Source: Sphingobacterium mizutaii (GTDB lineage: Bacteria > Bacteroidota > Bacteroidia > Sphingobacteriales > Sphingobacteriaceae). From it: DNA of 64,000 bases. The DNA is taken from assembly GCF_900187125.1 (NCBI RefSeq), contig NZ_LT906468.1, forward strand, positions 4,092,001-4,156,000, in the 5' to 3' direction. The translations under genes and the position numbers were made by a program. The notes below the pieces were generated by a model. The model was not told the DNA's origin and did not search any database. It saw only the letters and a list, made by a program, of their open reading frames with translations. Below are positions 23,228 through 32,313 of the stretch, piece after piece; position 1 is the stretch's first letter, and every line of letters begins with the position of its first letter.

Positions 23228-25340
23228 GGTTTCCATATTCACTATTTAAATTATATTGATTCACGATTTCATCATCACATTTTGGGCAATATTCATGTTC
23301 CCCATTCAGGTATCCATGCACAGGACAGATACTAAATACAGGAGTTACCGTGATATAAGGCAATCTAAAATTGCTCAATACGGTCCTTACAAACAGCTTA
23401 CAGGCTTCAGGAGTACTGATCTTTTCCCGCATGTACAGGTGCAGTACCGTCCCGCCGGTATACTTACATTGCAGTTGATCCTGCAGCAACAAAGCTTCAA
23501 ATGGATCGTCTGTATGATTTACCGGAATTTGGGAACTATTGGTATAATAGATCTGCTGATCTTGCCCAGCCTGCAAAATATCAGGGAAGCGTTTTTTATC
23601 TTCTTTAGCAAAACGATAGGTTGTCCCTTCAGCAGGTGTCGCTTCCAGGTTGTATAGATTGCCGGTTTCTTCTTGGAATTTTTTCAAGCGCTCGCGGATA
23701 TAATCCAGGATCTCACTGGCAAATTCAATCCCCCAATCCGAAACAATATTCTCCTGATTGCCGGTATAATTGCGGATCATTTCATTCATCCCATTGACAC
23801 CGATGGTCGAAAAGTGATTCCTGAAATGGGAAAGGTATCTCTTGGTATATGGATACAAATCATTATCGTACATTTCCTGAATAAATTTCCTTTTCTTTTC
23901 GAGGGTCGAGCGTCCGATTTCCATCAGTTCATCCAATCGGGAAAACAGACCATCCCTATTTCCTTGGTACAGATAACCCAATCTGGCCATATTAATGGTT
24001 ACCACACCGATACTGCCGGTCATCTCGGCACTTCCAAAGAGACCATTTCCACGTTTCAGCAATTCCCGAAGGTCAAGTTGCAAACGGCAGCACATACTCC
24101 GTACGGCATTCGGTTTATAGGCATCCGGATTTTCCTGTCGATCACCATTTTCATCGATAAAATATTGGCTACCGATAAAGTTTTGGAAATAAGAGGACCC
24201 TATCTTGGCCGTGTTCTCAAACAGGACATCCACATTTTCTCCGTTCCAATCAAAGTCCTCTGTGATGTTCACGGTAGGGATAGGAAATGTAAAAGGCTGT
24301 CCATTTGCATCGCCTTCGGTCATGACTTCATAATAAGCCCGATTGATCATGTTCATTTCCGGCTGGAAATGTTTATAGGTCAAATCTTCCAATTCTTGAA
24401 CGCCTCTTTCAAGCGCCAATGTTTTCAAGACTTCATTATTGATGCCCCTGAACAGATGTTTTCCTGCTTTGGTAGGGATTTGGTCCCTCAAGTCCTGTGG
24501 GACATTCCAATCGAGGGTAATATTGGTAAATGGAGATTGCCCCCAACGAGCAGGAACATTCAGGTTATAGACGAAGCTACGGATAGCTTTCTTGACGTCA
24601 ATCTGGCTTAGGCAATCCTTAAAGACATAAGGTGCAAGATAGGTATCAAACGAACTGAAGGCCTGAGCTCCTGCCCATTCACTCTGCAGAATGCCCAAGA
24701 AATTGGCCATCTGGCCCAGGGACTCCCTGAAATGCGAAGGTGGATTACTATCAACCCGACCCCTGACACCATTGAAACCTTCATCCAACAAAACCCTTAG
24801 ACTCCAACCGGCACAATAACCGGTTAAACAGTCCAAGTCATGGATATGGATATCCGCATTACGATGTGCATGGCCTTCAATCCTATTGTAAACTTTATCC
24901 AACCAATAATTCGCTATGATTTTTCCGGCCGTATTGTTTACCAAACCAGCATTGGAAAATGAATTATTGGCATTCGCCTGAATACGCCAATCGTTTTGGT
25001 AAATGTATTCTTCCACAGCATGGCTGCTATCCACATAAGTACTGGAATCTACAAAACGATCGATATGCTCTCGCTGCAATTTCCGCGTATGACGGAACAG
25101 CATAAACGAGCGCATCACCTGGAAATATCCAGCTACACAGAGCTTTCTTTCAATGACGTCCTGAATGTCTTCCACATCAAAGAGGTCTGCATTTTTTTGT
25201 TCCTCCAAGACGGTTTCTATGATTTGCTCATCATAAGGAACAGACACACTTTCGAATGCTTTTTTTATGGCATCTTCTATTTTATAGGAATGAAAAGGTT
25301 CAAGAGAACCATCACGTTTGATCACGTTTTTCATAGGCAT
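23217..25340 (-). CDS. nrdD: Anaerobic (class III) ribonucleoside-triphosphate reductase, large part
   Basis: 707 residues. An N-terminal ATP-cone (about 5-95, VIKRDGSLEPFHSYKIEDAI) is followed by the ten-stranded barrel with DLDCLTGYCAGWSLR (Cys171, Cys176) and RSMCCRLQLDL (Cys417/418). The double cysteine recalls the thioredoxin/redoxin-dependent NrdD group rather than formate-dependent enzymes (family knowledge, unverified). A zinc-binding end reads CPVHGYLNGEHEYCPKCD. It reduces NTPs to dNTPs without oxygen. The frame ends about 17 residues past the zinc site, before the glycyl-radical loop, which is in the next ORF. A palindrome at 25403-25422 may give anaerobic control. Confidence 0.93.
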   Translation of the reverse strand: MPMKNVIKRDGSLEPFHSYKIEDAIKKAFESVSVPYDEQIIETVLEEQKNADLFDVEDIQDVIERKLCVAGYFQVMRSFMLFRHTRKLQREHIDRFVDSSTYVDSSHAVEEYIYQNDWRIQANANNSFSNAGLVNNTAGKIIANYWLDKVYNRIEGHAHRNADIHIHDLDCLTGYCAGWSLRVLLDEGFNGVRGRVDSNPPSHFRESLGQMANFLGILQSEWAGAQAFSSFDTYLAPYVFKDCLSQIDVKKAIRSFVYNLNVPARWGQSPFTNITLDWNVPQDLRDQIPTKAGKHLFRGINNEVLKTLALERGVQELEDLTYKHFQPEMNMINRAYYEVMTEGDANGQPFTFPIPTVNITEDFDWNGENVDVLFENTAKIGSSYFQNFIGSQYFIDENGDRQENPDAYKPNAVRSMCCRLQLDLRELLKRGNGLFGSAEMTGSIGVVTINMARLGYLYQGNRDGLFSRLDELMEIGRSTLEKKRKFIQEMYDNDLYPYTKRYLSHFRNHFSTIGVNGMNEMIRNYTGNQENIVSDWGIEFASEILDYIRERLKKFQEETGNLYNLEATPAEGTTYRFAKEDKKRFPDILQAGQDQQIYYTNSSQIPVNHTDDPFEALLLQDQLQCKYTGGTVLHLYMREKISTPEACKLFVRTVLSNFRLPYITVTPVFSICPVHGYLNGEHEYCPKCDDEIVNQYNLNSEYGNHEE

Positions 25341-25375
25341 GGTTTTAGATTAAGAGATAGATTTCAAGAATTATT

Positions 25376-25383
25376 TAAAGCTA
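25376..25383 (-). promoter_or_regulatory. Near-consensus -7 element (TAGCTTTA) of nrdD
   Basis: The minus strand reads TAGCTTTA, seven of eight matches to TAnnTTTG, 36 bases before the nrdD start. It begins 29.5 bases from the centre of the palindrome at 25403-25422. Confidence 0.35.
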
Positions 25384-25402
25384 ACAACAAAAGCCTCAAT
25401 AT

Positions 25403-25422
25403 TTTATGAGGTGGAACATAAA
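25403..25422. promoter_or_regulatory. Crp/Fnr-type palindrome upstream of nrdD
   Basis: TTTATG-AGGTGGAA-CATAAA: 6-base perfect arms, 8-base spacer, 20 bases overall. The site at 37221-37240 before the nosZ operon has identical arms, length and the first three spacer bases (AGG). Both lie about 30 bases upstream of a -7-like element, the class II activator position. The assigned regulator is an inference. Confidence 0.55.
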
Positions 25423-25442
25423 GCCCAATTATATGCAAAAAA

Positions 25443-27461
25443 TTAGAAAGAAAGGTTGATCTGGGCGATCAAATTTCGTCCCGGTCTGGCAATCTTCATG
25501 ATATCTTGATGGCGAAAATAATATCTATCAAAGATATTTTCCACTCTCAAATTGGCAGTTAGTTTTTGTTGTTTTAATTGGAATGCTTTCCTGACCCCTA
25601 CATTGAACAGAGTGGCAGCTGGCGTCCTGCTATCTCCATAGATTGCTGAACTAACCTTATTTTGTTTGGCAAAATAACTTACTTCAAACTGGGCCACATA
25701 ACCCTGATGGTTAAACAGGAAAGTATTATTATTGGTAAATGGCGAAATCAATGGCAAGTAATTGCCTCCATCATCCTTTCCTTCCGAATAAGTTACGGTA
25801 CTTAACCATTCCAGATTCTTCAAGAACTTGATCTTCATGGCCATTTCAGCGCCCATTAAATTAGCATGATCCAAATTTTGGTTCTTTTTCACTCCAGTTG
25901 CTCCAATGGTCATCACATGGAAATCAGGATTAATCCTGCCAGCAATGTAGTCCTTGAAATAATAATTATAGAGATTCGCCTCAAGTCTGAGCCAAGGTAG
26001 TTGATAGCTTAACCCAAAGCTCGCCTGAAAAGATTTTTCAGTTTTCAAATCCACGTTTCCCAGGTAATCATAGTTATCCAACCTATTGAAAAGGTAGAAA
26101 CCATAATACTCCTGCAGACTGGCGCTACGATTGGCATAACCTAACTTTGCCATCCAATGCAAATTGGCGGAAGGATGGTAATGGCCGGTCAGATTGATGT
26201 TTCCAAGGTGATTGGATCGTCCAAGAGAGGCATCCGTTAAGCTCGATAGCTGTTCCTCACCTTGCTGGCTATAGATACTTGAATTGGCAAAACTATAGGT
26301 TCCCATAAAATCCATCATCCATTTTTCACTCAGGTAATAACGGTCCGAAATATCCAAACTCAGCAGATCGCGTTGCGCATCCGGCAGGGTATACATAAAC
26401 ATAGGATTTCCGTCTTTTGGATACATGGTCATATTAGCGGTCAACCTATTGAGGTATCCATTCAACCTTGCTTGCAAATGATGCTTAGCAAACTGATAGC
26501 CTGTTTCAGAATAAAAGCCAGCCGTCCGAGATAGACCTGGCATATCCATGTGCATAGGAACAGTCTCCGCAGGCCTTTTGCTATCATCCATCGCATGGTC
26601 GATATGGTTGAAATAAACCTTCGAACGGATTTCATTCATACCCTCTTTACTGCCTTTATAGACATGCGTCAAGGAAACAATATTTGAATTGGCAAAGGCA
26701 ACATCCATGGTCAATGCAGGATACCCAATATCCTGACCATAATCGGCAAGATATTGGGCTAGTATTTGATTCTTGGAATTTAATTTATAAGTCGCAGCAA
26801 TAGATCCATTCCATTTTTGGAACTGGGAATTAGGAACGATTGCCCTTTCTGCTGCTTTATAGTTCTGTGCTTTTCTAAAGATCCCATTCACTAGGAATGC
26901 GAATTTTTCCGTACTATATTGCAGGGATGCTAAGGTTTGAACCGCCTGTGAATTAGATTCATAACCTGTCCCCAGCATTCCATTCAACTGAGGGACTTTC
27001 GAAAGTTCCGGATTGGCAAGCTTGAAGTTCATTCCGCCAGCCATTCCTCCAGCATAACTATTGAATGAAGGACCAATATTCACATTGATCTGCTGCAGAT
27101 TACTGGGCTCAATATAGGAGCTAATCGGGTCCATACGATCTGTACAGGCTCCAAAAATAGCCATCCCGTCTATCGTCAGATTGATCTGCGCAGCATTTAG
27201 GCTGCGGATAGTAGGTTCCCAAGCATAATTGCCCCTACGAACCATCTGAACGCCAGCAATCCTATCCAAGATCTGGTCAATATTCGCTTGTTTAGAAGCT
27301 CGTTGCTCATATTCAAGTTGCTTATTTACAGAAACCTGAGTACTTACTACCACTTCCTCAATAGCAACATTCTTCAATGTATCATGGTGATGATGTTGCG
27401 CTTGGACATACTGTCCGGCCACAAGGAAGCAAAAACTTAAAATAAAAGAAATCCTTTTCAT
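25443..27461 (-). CDS. TonB-dependent outer membrane receptor, copper type (NosA/OprC-like)
   Basis: 672 residues with signal peptide MKRISFILSFCFLVAGQYVQ and a His-rich start (HHHHD). The plug has EEVVVSTQVSVNKQ, IAGVQMVRRGNYAWEPTIRS and DGMAIFGACTDRMDPISSYI. The barrel ends PGRNLIAQINLSF. The GACTDRMDP stretch and methionine-rich extracellular segments (MHMDMPGLS, MTMYPKDGNPMFMYTL) recall OprC/NosA copper receptors. It is the distal gene of the leftward nos cluster and probably imports copper for the CuA and CuZ centres of NosZ. Family assignment is by pattern; the metal is inferred. Confidence 0.8.
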   Translation of the reverse strand: MKRISFILSFCFLVAGQYVQAQHHHHDTLKNVAIEEVVVSTQVSVNKQLEYEQRASKQANIDQILDRIAGVQMVRRGNYAWEPTIRSLNAAQINLTIDGMAIFGACTDRMDPISSYIEPSNLQQINVNIGPSFNSYAGGMAGGMNFKLANPELSKVPQLNGMLGTGYESNSQAVQTLASLQYSTEKFAFLVNGIFRKAQNYKAAERAIVPNSQFQKWNGSIAATYKLNSKNQILAQYLADYGQDIGYPALTMDVAFANSNIVSLTHVYKGSKEGMNEIRSKVYFNHIDHAMDDSKRPAETVPMHMDMPGLSRTAGFYSETGYQFAKHHLQARLNGYLNRLTANMTMYPKDGNPMFMYTLPDAQRDLLSLDISDRYYLSEKWMMDFMGTYSFANSSIYSQQGEEQLSSLTDASLGRSNHLGNINLTGHYHPSANLHWMAKLGYANRSASLQEYYGFYLFNRLDNYDYLGNVDLKTEKSFQASFGLSYQLPWLRLEANLYNYYFKDYIAGRINPDFHVMTIGATGVKKNQNLDHANLMGAEMAMKIKFLKNLEWLSTVTYSEGKDDGGNYLPLISPFTNNNTFLFNHQGYVAQFEVSYFAKQNKVSSAIYGDSRTPAATLFNVGVRKAFQLKQQKLTANLRVENIFDRYYFRHQDIMKIARPGRNLIAQINLSF

Positions 27462-27509
27462 AAGCCTTGAAATTTTACCGAGTCCTAAAAATTTATTGAG
27501 CCTTATTCA

Positions 27510-28295
27510 CTAAAACAGTACATCTAGAAAGACATCCTTCGCAAGTTCTGTTTCACCCTTTTTAACATTGAAGAACAGTCTCCAATCTCCCGACATACTG
27601 AAATTCACTTTTCCTTTATAAATCCCAGCTCCCGAACCTTGAGGGCTGACATTATTGCTTGAACCATGGTTCATCGAAGTCATCTCCGGATGAAAATCCA
27701 ATGTCAATCCATCCACAACAGGGAAAGAGAACATATTTTCTCTCCAGAAAACCATCACCTCTAAATCATTGATTCCAATCTTTGGGGAAGAAGGTTGTAC
27801 CAATGCCATGATATAGCGTTTATTATCTGTAGCCGTGAAGGACTTCACAGGAACATTTCCAGTGACAGCAGGTTTGATCACTACCGGAATGTTTAGGGTT
27901 TCATTATTTATTTTTAGGTCAATTGCCCAAGTACCATCATTGGCCGTAGGCATGGTAAAAACCACAAACCCTTGAAAGGCATCAACGCTAGAGTTGAAAG
28001 CAAATTTACCAGTAGGTGCACCGTGTTTCATGGTCACCATGTCCATAACAGGAGAAAATTCTATCTTATCCGAAGGATTTGTTTTTCCATCTTTCAAAAC
28101 CCTGACGTATACATTTTGATAGCCTACAACTAAATCCTTATCAGCCAAGAGCTGGACTTGCTTAGAGGCGTTAATCGTTTTTTCAGCAATGATCTTTTTA
28201 TCTTCCAAAGGATTCTCCAGATTATCATCCTTTTGGCAAGAAGCCATTGTCAGGGCAAATAAGCTCCAACAGATCAAATAGATTACATTTTTCAT
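27510..28295 (-). CDS. YtkA/FixH-like lipoprotein, possible copper-binding
   Basis: 261 residues with lipobox MASC (Cys20) and two YtkA-like beta-sandwich halves. The first holds FSPVMDMVTMKHGAPTGKF and the second LDFHPEMTSMNHG; each is followed by FVVFTMPTANDGTWAIDLKI or KVNFSMSGDWRLFFNVKKG. The paired Met/His clusters (MDMVTMKHG, HPEMTSMNHG) are typical of extracytoplasmic Cu(I)/Cu(II) sites. It lies between the copper-type receptor and the MIP18 gene in the nos cluster, so periplasmic copper handling for NosZ maturation is a reasonable inference. Direct evidence is only the motif pair. Confidence 0.65.
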   Translation of the reverse strand: MKNVIYLICWSLFALTMASCQKDDNLENPLEDKKIIAEKTINASKQVQLLADKDLVVGYQNVYVRVLKDGKTNPSDKIEFSPVMDMVTMKHGAPTGKFAFNSSVDAFQGFVVFTMPTANDGTWAIDLKINNETLNIPVVIKPAVTGNVPVKSFTATDNKRYIMALVQPSSPKIGINDLEVMVFWRENMFSFPVVDGLTLDFHPEMTSMNHGSSNNVSPQGSGAGIYKGKVNFSMSGDWRLFFNVKKGETELAKDVFLDVLF

Positions 28296-28313
28296 AGTAG
28301 TATTAATTTAGTT

Positions 28314-28643
28314 TTATTGTCTATTCAATTGTTCCCGCCCCGACTCGGTCATCAGATCCGGCGACCATTCAGGTTGCCAGACCAATTCCAATATGATTTC
28401 ACGATCAGGAAAGGTACTTTCCATACTTTTTTGCACAGCTTGCGTTATGGAACCCGCCATCGGACAGTAGGGAGTCGTCAAGGTCATTTGAACCTGGAGC
28501 TTATTGCTCTCAGTAAAGTCTAATACATAAACCAGGCCCATATCAATGACATTAATACCAAGTTCAGGATCCATAACCAGCATCAGCGATTGTATTGCTT
28601 TGAGTTGCTCCGAAGCAAACGGAGCGGTAAAATCAACTTCCAT
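28314..28643 (-). CDS. MIP18/DUF59-family metal-sulfur cluster assembly protein
   Basis: 109 residues matching the DUF59/PaaD/SufT family: LMLVMDPELGINVIDMGLVY near the N-terminus and the conserved cysteine in TLTTPYCPMAGSI, then LELVWQPEWSPDLMTESGR. Such proteins help mature Fe-S or other metal clusters. Its last gene-mate is the oxidase-like membrane protein, whose stop overlaps this start by 11 bases, so translation is coupled. The target in this cluster is not known. Confidence 0.85.
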   Translation of the reverse strand: MEVDFTAPFASEQLKAIQSLMLVMDPELGINVIDMGLVYVLDFTESNKLQVQMTLTTPYCPMAGSITQAVQKSMESTFPDREIILELVWQPEWSPDLMTESGREQLNRQ

Positions 28644-29904
28644 ATTCCTCCTTTCTCTTATGTGTCAAAACCTTCAGTACATTCAATAAATACGAAACCG
28701 AAAGCAATACCCACAGGACAGTACTTAGGTTGATCAACCATTTGAGTTTGAACACTACGGCAATCACCGTAATAGACAAACTCCCAAGAAATAAGAGGTA
28801 TTGAACCTTTAATAATTTATGGCTATAAAGTTCTTTCGGCATGGGCACATTTGCCCTTCCGTTCAAGTTTTTATATTGTATATTCCAGATAATAAATGGG
28901 AGGGTCTTAAAGGTCATCCCTAAGATTATTCCCGTGATCCAACCCAAGAAAATCCAAACCATATAGAGTGTAACCCAATTCCCAGACTCCTGATTCAGCA
29001 CCAGTGGCAGAGTTGCAAAAGCCGCAAAAAGGTTTCCTATCGACAATAAGCTATGTTTGATCGGAATCTCAATCTTCTTGCGCAACCTATTCTTCAAACA
29101 GTCCTGTATAAATACGCCCCAGCTAATCACTCCTGCAAGGATCAAAGTGGCACATATCAGCAGTCTGTAGTCAATCTGATTTCGGTAACCATGGATCAAA
29201 AACATCAATAAACCGGTATTGATCAGGGTAACGGAAATAAACAACGCTTTTCTTTTGGCCGATTTCCCCATCACGAACATAGGGATCATCTTTGCTCCGG
29301 CACCCAAAATCAGCTGCAGGAACCATCCAGCTAAGCCGGCATGGGCATGCAGTTTCAAGATATCCAAATGGTTCTTTGAAATATAATGATGTTCCAAGTT
29401 GATGGCCAATAATAAACCAACCGTAGTGGTAAAACATAGCCAAAAAGCGGAAAACATAAAAAACAGATTGAACTCAAATGATTTTTCGTGCTTCTTGCTG
29501 GTCATCCAAATGATAAGAAAATATATATAAGAAGCCATGCAGACCAGAGACCCTGCTAAAATCATCATCCAATCAGTCCGGAAATTCCAAAAGCAATAAA
29601 TCAATAGGCAACTGCCAATGGTCAATATGAAATAACTGAAAAAGGCCAGTTTTGGAGAGAACAAGCTGTGTTCGAATATGACTGGCACCAGTTGATAAGC
29701 TGCACCAAAAATGATCATGGTTCCCCATCCTAATGCCAGGGTATGGACTATAGCAAGAACTCTAGGCTGAAAATAATGCCCCAGGATTTGGCTTCCCGTC
29801 AATACTAACAAGATGCTAAATACAAGGAAAAAGACAGCTGCCGTGGCAAAAAATGGCACGACTACATATCCTTTGGTGGCATTATCGGTCGAACTTAAAG
29901 TCAT
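28633..29904 (-). CDS. Heme-copper oxidase subunit I-like membrane protein (NnrS/NorB-like)
   Basis: 423 residues with about twelve membrane helices. Conserved histidines are placed as in heme-binding helices: VHTLALGWGTMIIFGAAYQL and LKLHAHAGLAGWFLQLILGA, plus KMIPMFVMG. It resembles the small oxidase-like proteins often found near denitrification genes in Bacteroidota. It lacks the full set of catalytic residues of a true oxidase as far as I can see. Its 3' end overlaps the MIP18 gene by 11 bases and its start lies 10 bases from the DUF1858/DUF2249 gene. A role in N-oxide metabolism or electron transfer is inferred. Confidence 0.65.
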   Translation of the reverse strand: MTLSSTDNATKGYVVVPFFATAAVFFLVFSILLVLTGSQILGHYFQPRVLAIVHTLALGWGTMIIFGAAYQLVPVIFEHSLFSPKLAFFSYFILTIGSCLLIYCFWNFRTDWMMILAGSLVCMASYIYFLIIWMTSKKHEKSFEFNLFFMFSAFWLCFTTTVGLLLAINLEHHYISKNHLDILKLHAHAGLAGWFLQLILGAGAKMIPMFVMGKSAKRKALFISVTLINTGLLMFLIHGYRNQIDYRLLICATLILAGVISWGVFIQDCLKNRLRKKIEIPIKHSLLSIGNLFAAFATLPLVLNQESGNWVTLYMVWIFLGWITGIILGMTFKTLPFIIWNIQYKNLNGRANVPMPKELYSHKLLKVQYLLFLGSLSITVIAVVFKLKWLINLSTVLWVLLSVSYLLNVLKVLTHKRKEEYGS

Positions 29905-29914
29905 GTCCCTATTT

Positions 29915-30730
29915 TTATGGATGGATCAATATTCTTACATCTCCCTCAGCAATCTCACTGACAAATACCCGATAAGGTAAATTGCCCAATTCTTCCAAAA
30001 GATAAAGCGGCACTTTCTTGTGTTGGACAAAAAGGCCTTCATTGGCCTTTAATTGCCCCAAGGTTTCCAAGATTCGCTCCATAGGTTGTGGCATAGGCAA
30101 ACTCCTGACATCCAACTCTACCATATCGAAACTCTTGGTATTCAATATCTTTTCGATCACATCAAAGGATACAAAAGAGATCATGGACTCTATCTTGGTT
30201 ACGGCCTTTTCTGCCATTGGCTTATAGAAATAAGTATGGAATTCAGTTTTTGAAATCTCATCGGTATAACTGAAAGTACCTTTATCTTCCAAGCGGCTAA
30301 TAAGTGGAAATGGCAAAAAGCTATTGATGATTTCTAGCACTGCTTTTTCAGGAAGTGCTTTATAGGCTATCATGATTTCTTTTAAGGGGTCCCGGTCAGC
30401 ATCTAGAATTGGCCTGACATCCAATGGAACAATCTGTTCACATTCAATCAACCATGCCGGTTTATTTTGTTCCTTCTTTTCTTGAGAAGTCTTTGTTTCT
30501 GCGGCCTCTTTCCATGTAAATCCTAATGGTTCTAGAACACGTCTAAAGTCATCTACAGAACAGTTTGCAATTTTTGCAGCTTCCATGATATTGACACGTG
30601 GAGTCAGGACCTTACGCAATAATGGGATTTTGATTTTCCGTAAGGGTTTCGCTATTGATGCAATGGCATCAATGCACAACTCATTAGCTTTGATAAGCTC
30701 TGAGATTTTTGTGAATTGATTAATTATCAT
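29915..30730 (-). CDS. DUF1858/DUF2249 domain protein
   Basis: The ATG at 30730 gives 271 residues starting MIINQFTKISELIKANELCI. An upstream in-frame start (30769) adds a hydrophobic stretch not found in the family. The N-terminal DUF1858 module (about 1-70) has LTPRVNIMEAAKIANCSVDD. Two DUF2249-like parts follow (LDVRPILDADRDPLKEIMIA and VELDVRSLPMPQPMERILE). These domains are common in proteins encoded near nitrite and nitric oxide metabolism genes. It is soluble and cytoplasmic. It belongs to the leftward nos cluster; function unknown. Confidence 0.75.
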   Translation of the reverse strand: MIINQFTKISELIKANELCIDAIASIAKPLRKIKIPLLRKVLTPRVNIMEAAKIANCSVDDFRRVLEPLGFTWKEAAETKTSQEKKEQNKPAWLIECEQIVPLDVRPILDADRDPLKEIMIAYKALPEKAVLEIINSFLPFPLISRLEDKGTFSYTDEISKTEFHTYFYKPMAEKAVTKIESMISFVSFDVIEKILNTKSFDMVELDVRSLPMPQPMERILETLGQLKANEGLFVQHKKVPLYLLEELGNLPYRVFVSEIAEGDVRILIHP

Positions 30731-30816
30731 GGCAAAAATGAATTTTATGACAATGAATAAAATCGTCAATCAGACCTGTCATTTACTTGGCATAGTACCA
30801 ATTGCCGTACTTTTTC

Positions 30817-31584
30817 TTATAGATCCTTCTTCTTAAAATACCTGACCGACAGCCATAGGGGTATGATAGCCCACAAAAACAGGACAGCAATTGTAATGCT
30901 CATGCCGAGGGCATTTCCAAAGAAGTCTCTAAAAATTGCTCCAGTATAACCCATCATGGCGGAAAGGTCGAGTTGCAAGAGGATCAAGATCCGACAGACA
31001 TCGATGGGGTTGAACATGGACAATCCGACCATAAAGTTCTCGATTGGATAATCGGAAAACTGGAACAACATAAATAAAACTAAGGCATCGAACAGCAATC
31101 CGAAATACAACCACAATAGGATTGCAAGTCCGATGCCTTTAGATTTGTCCCGGATTAATACGGAGGTCCATAAGGCTATTGACACAAAGATCACAGAAAG
31201 CAATAAACCGCAACCAACCAATATTAACCCAGAACTGCTAAATGCATATAAGAATGTGGGGATGCCTACGCCTATGAAAAAAGAGAGACATAGGGTCCCT
31301 GCCAGACCTGCAAATATGCTTAGCCATATATTGCCCCTTTTAAGGGGCTGACTCACTAATAAACAAATAAATTCAGCACTATTATAGAGGTATATGCTTG
31401 AAAATACGATACTTACCAGAGGAACTACAAAAAGTACAATGTTCAACAAACTCACCAATCCTTTTTCATAATTATCTTCCATGCTGAAGACACTTACCGA
31501 TAACGCAAATAGCAAAAGTGTATAGAAAATAATAGTTTTATTTCTCAGTAAATCAACAAAAACGTAGCGTATAATTTTATTCAT
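30817..31584 (-). CDS. nosY: ABC transporter permease NosY
   Basis: 255 residues with about six membrane helices and no extracytoplasmic domain, as in NosY (IIRYVFVDLLRNKTIIFYTL at the start, WLSVRYFKKKDL at the end). With NosF and NosD it forms the transporter-like complex needed to mature the copper-sulfide CuZ centre of N2O reductase. It follows NosF by 7 bases. A generic ABC-2-type permease would look similar; the position between nosF and the cluster genes decides the call. Confidence 0.85.
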   Translation of the reverse strand: MNKIIRYVFVDLLRNKTIIFYTLLLFALSVSVFSMEDNYEKGLVSLLNIVLFVVPLVSIVFSSIYLYNSAEFICLLVSQPLKRGNIWLSIFAGLAGTLCLSFFIGVGIPTFLYAFSSSGLILVGCGLLLSVIFVSIALWTSVLIRDKSKGIGLAILLWLYFGLLFDALVLFMLFQFSDYPIENFMVGLSMFNPIDVCRILILLQLDLSAMMGYTGAIFRDFFGNALGMSITIAVLFLWAIIPLWLSVRYFKKKDL

Positions 31585-31591
31585 GGAAAGC

Positions 31592-32311
31592 CTATTTAGT
31601 TTGATTTGGAACAGACATGACTTGGGCTATGGCCTTTGACAGTTTATCTGTACCGGTATCTATCTTTAATTGTTGAAGCGATTTATGGAACATCAATTTT
31701 CCTTCTTGCAGATAAATGATTTGCGAAACTAGATCATCTAAGTCACTGAGTACATGAGAACTGATAATGATCAATTTATTTTCATTCATCACCTTCTGGA
31801 TCTTGTTTTTCAATATTTCCGAAGAAAGTGGATCCAAGCCCGCCGTTGGTTCATCCAGGATCAAAGCCTTTGGATTAAAAAGAAAGGCCAAGCAGGCACT
31901 AACTTTTTGCCGAGTTCCGCCAGACAAGGTCCCCATACGCTTATCCAACAGGGCCGGTAGGTGGAATGCATTGTACAGATCCAGGTCTAACTGATCCTCG
32001 GGCATCTTCCGAATATCTTTCATCATATCTAAAACCTGTCCTATGCTCATATTCTCCGGATATTGGCCAATCTGTGGCATATAGCCGATCTCCTTTCTGT
32101 AAGAATATTTATTTTGAATATTTTCGCCGTCAAATTTGATAATCCCTGAACTGGGAACTACCATGCCCAAAACAGTTTTGATTAGCGTGGTCTTTCCACT
32201 TCCGTTTGGACCTATCAAGGCGACACATTCTCCCCCATTCAAGGAAAGGTTAATATCTTTCAGCACCTTAAACTTGCCAAAGTCTTTGAAAATATGTTGG
32301 ATTTCGATCAT
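31592..32311 (-). CDS. nosF: ABC transporter ATP-binding protein NosF
   Basis: 239 residues with Walker A GPNGSGKTT (34-42), Q-loop in GYMPQIGQYPENMS, signature LSGGTRQ, Walker B ALILDEPTAGLDP and the switch His in IISSHVLSDLDD. NosF energises the NosDFY complex that supplies sulfur and assembles CuZ. It starts 2 bases after the nosD stop and is followed by nosY, the standard order. Confidence 0.9.
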   Translation of the reverse strand: MIEIQHIFKDFGKFKVLKDINLSLNGGECVALIGPNGSGKTTLIKTVLGMVVPSSGIIKFDGENIQNKYSYRKEIGYMPQIGQYPENMSIGQVLDMMKDIRKMPEDQLDLDLYNAFHLPALLDKRMGTLSGGTRQKVSACLAFLFNPKALILDEPTAGLDPLSSEILKNKIQKVMNENKLIIISSHVLSDLDDLVSQIIYLQEGKLMFHKSLQQLKIDTGTDKLSKAIAQVMSVPNQTK

Positions 32312-32313
32312 AA

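Noticed and set aside
23673..24611. 312-codon open frame on the plus strand
   Set aside because: It lies entirely antisense to nrdD, whose protein matches a known enzyme throughout. The antisense translation has no recognisable motif.
25394..25411. CCTCA/TGAGG hairpin read as a leftward terminator for the nos cluster
   Set aside because: The stem is only 5 bp and the tail is weak. The same bases form part of a longer palindrome matching the nosZ upstream site, so a regulatory reading is preferred, although both could be true.
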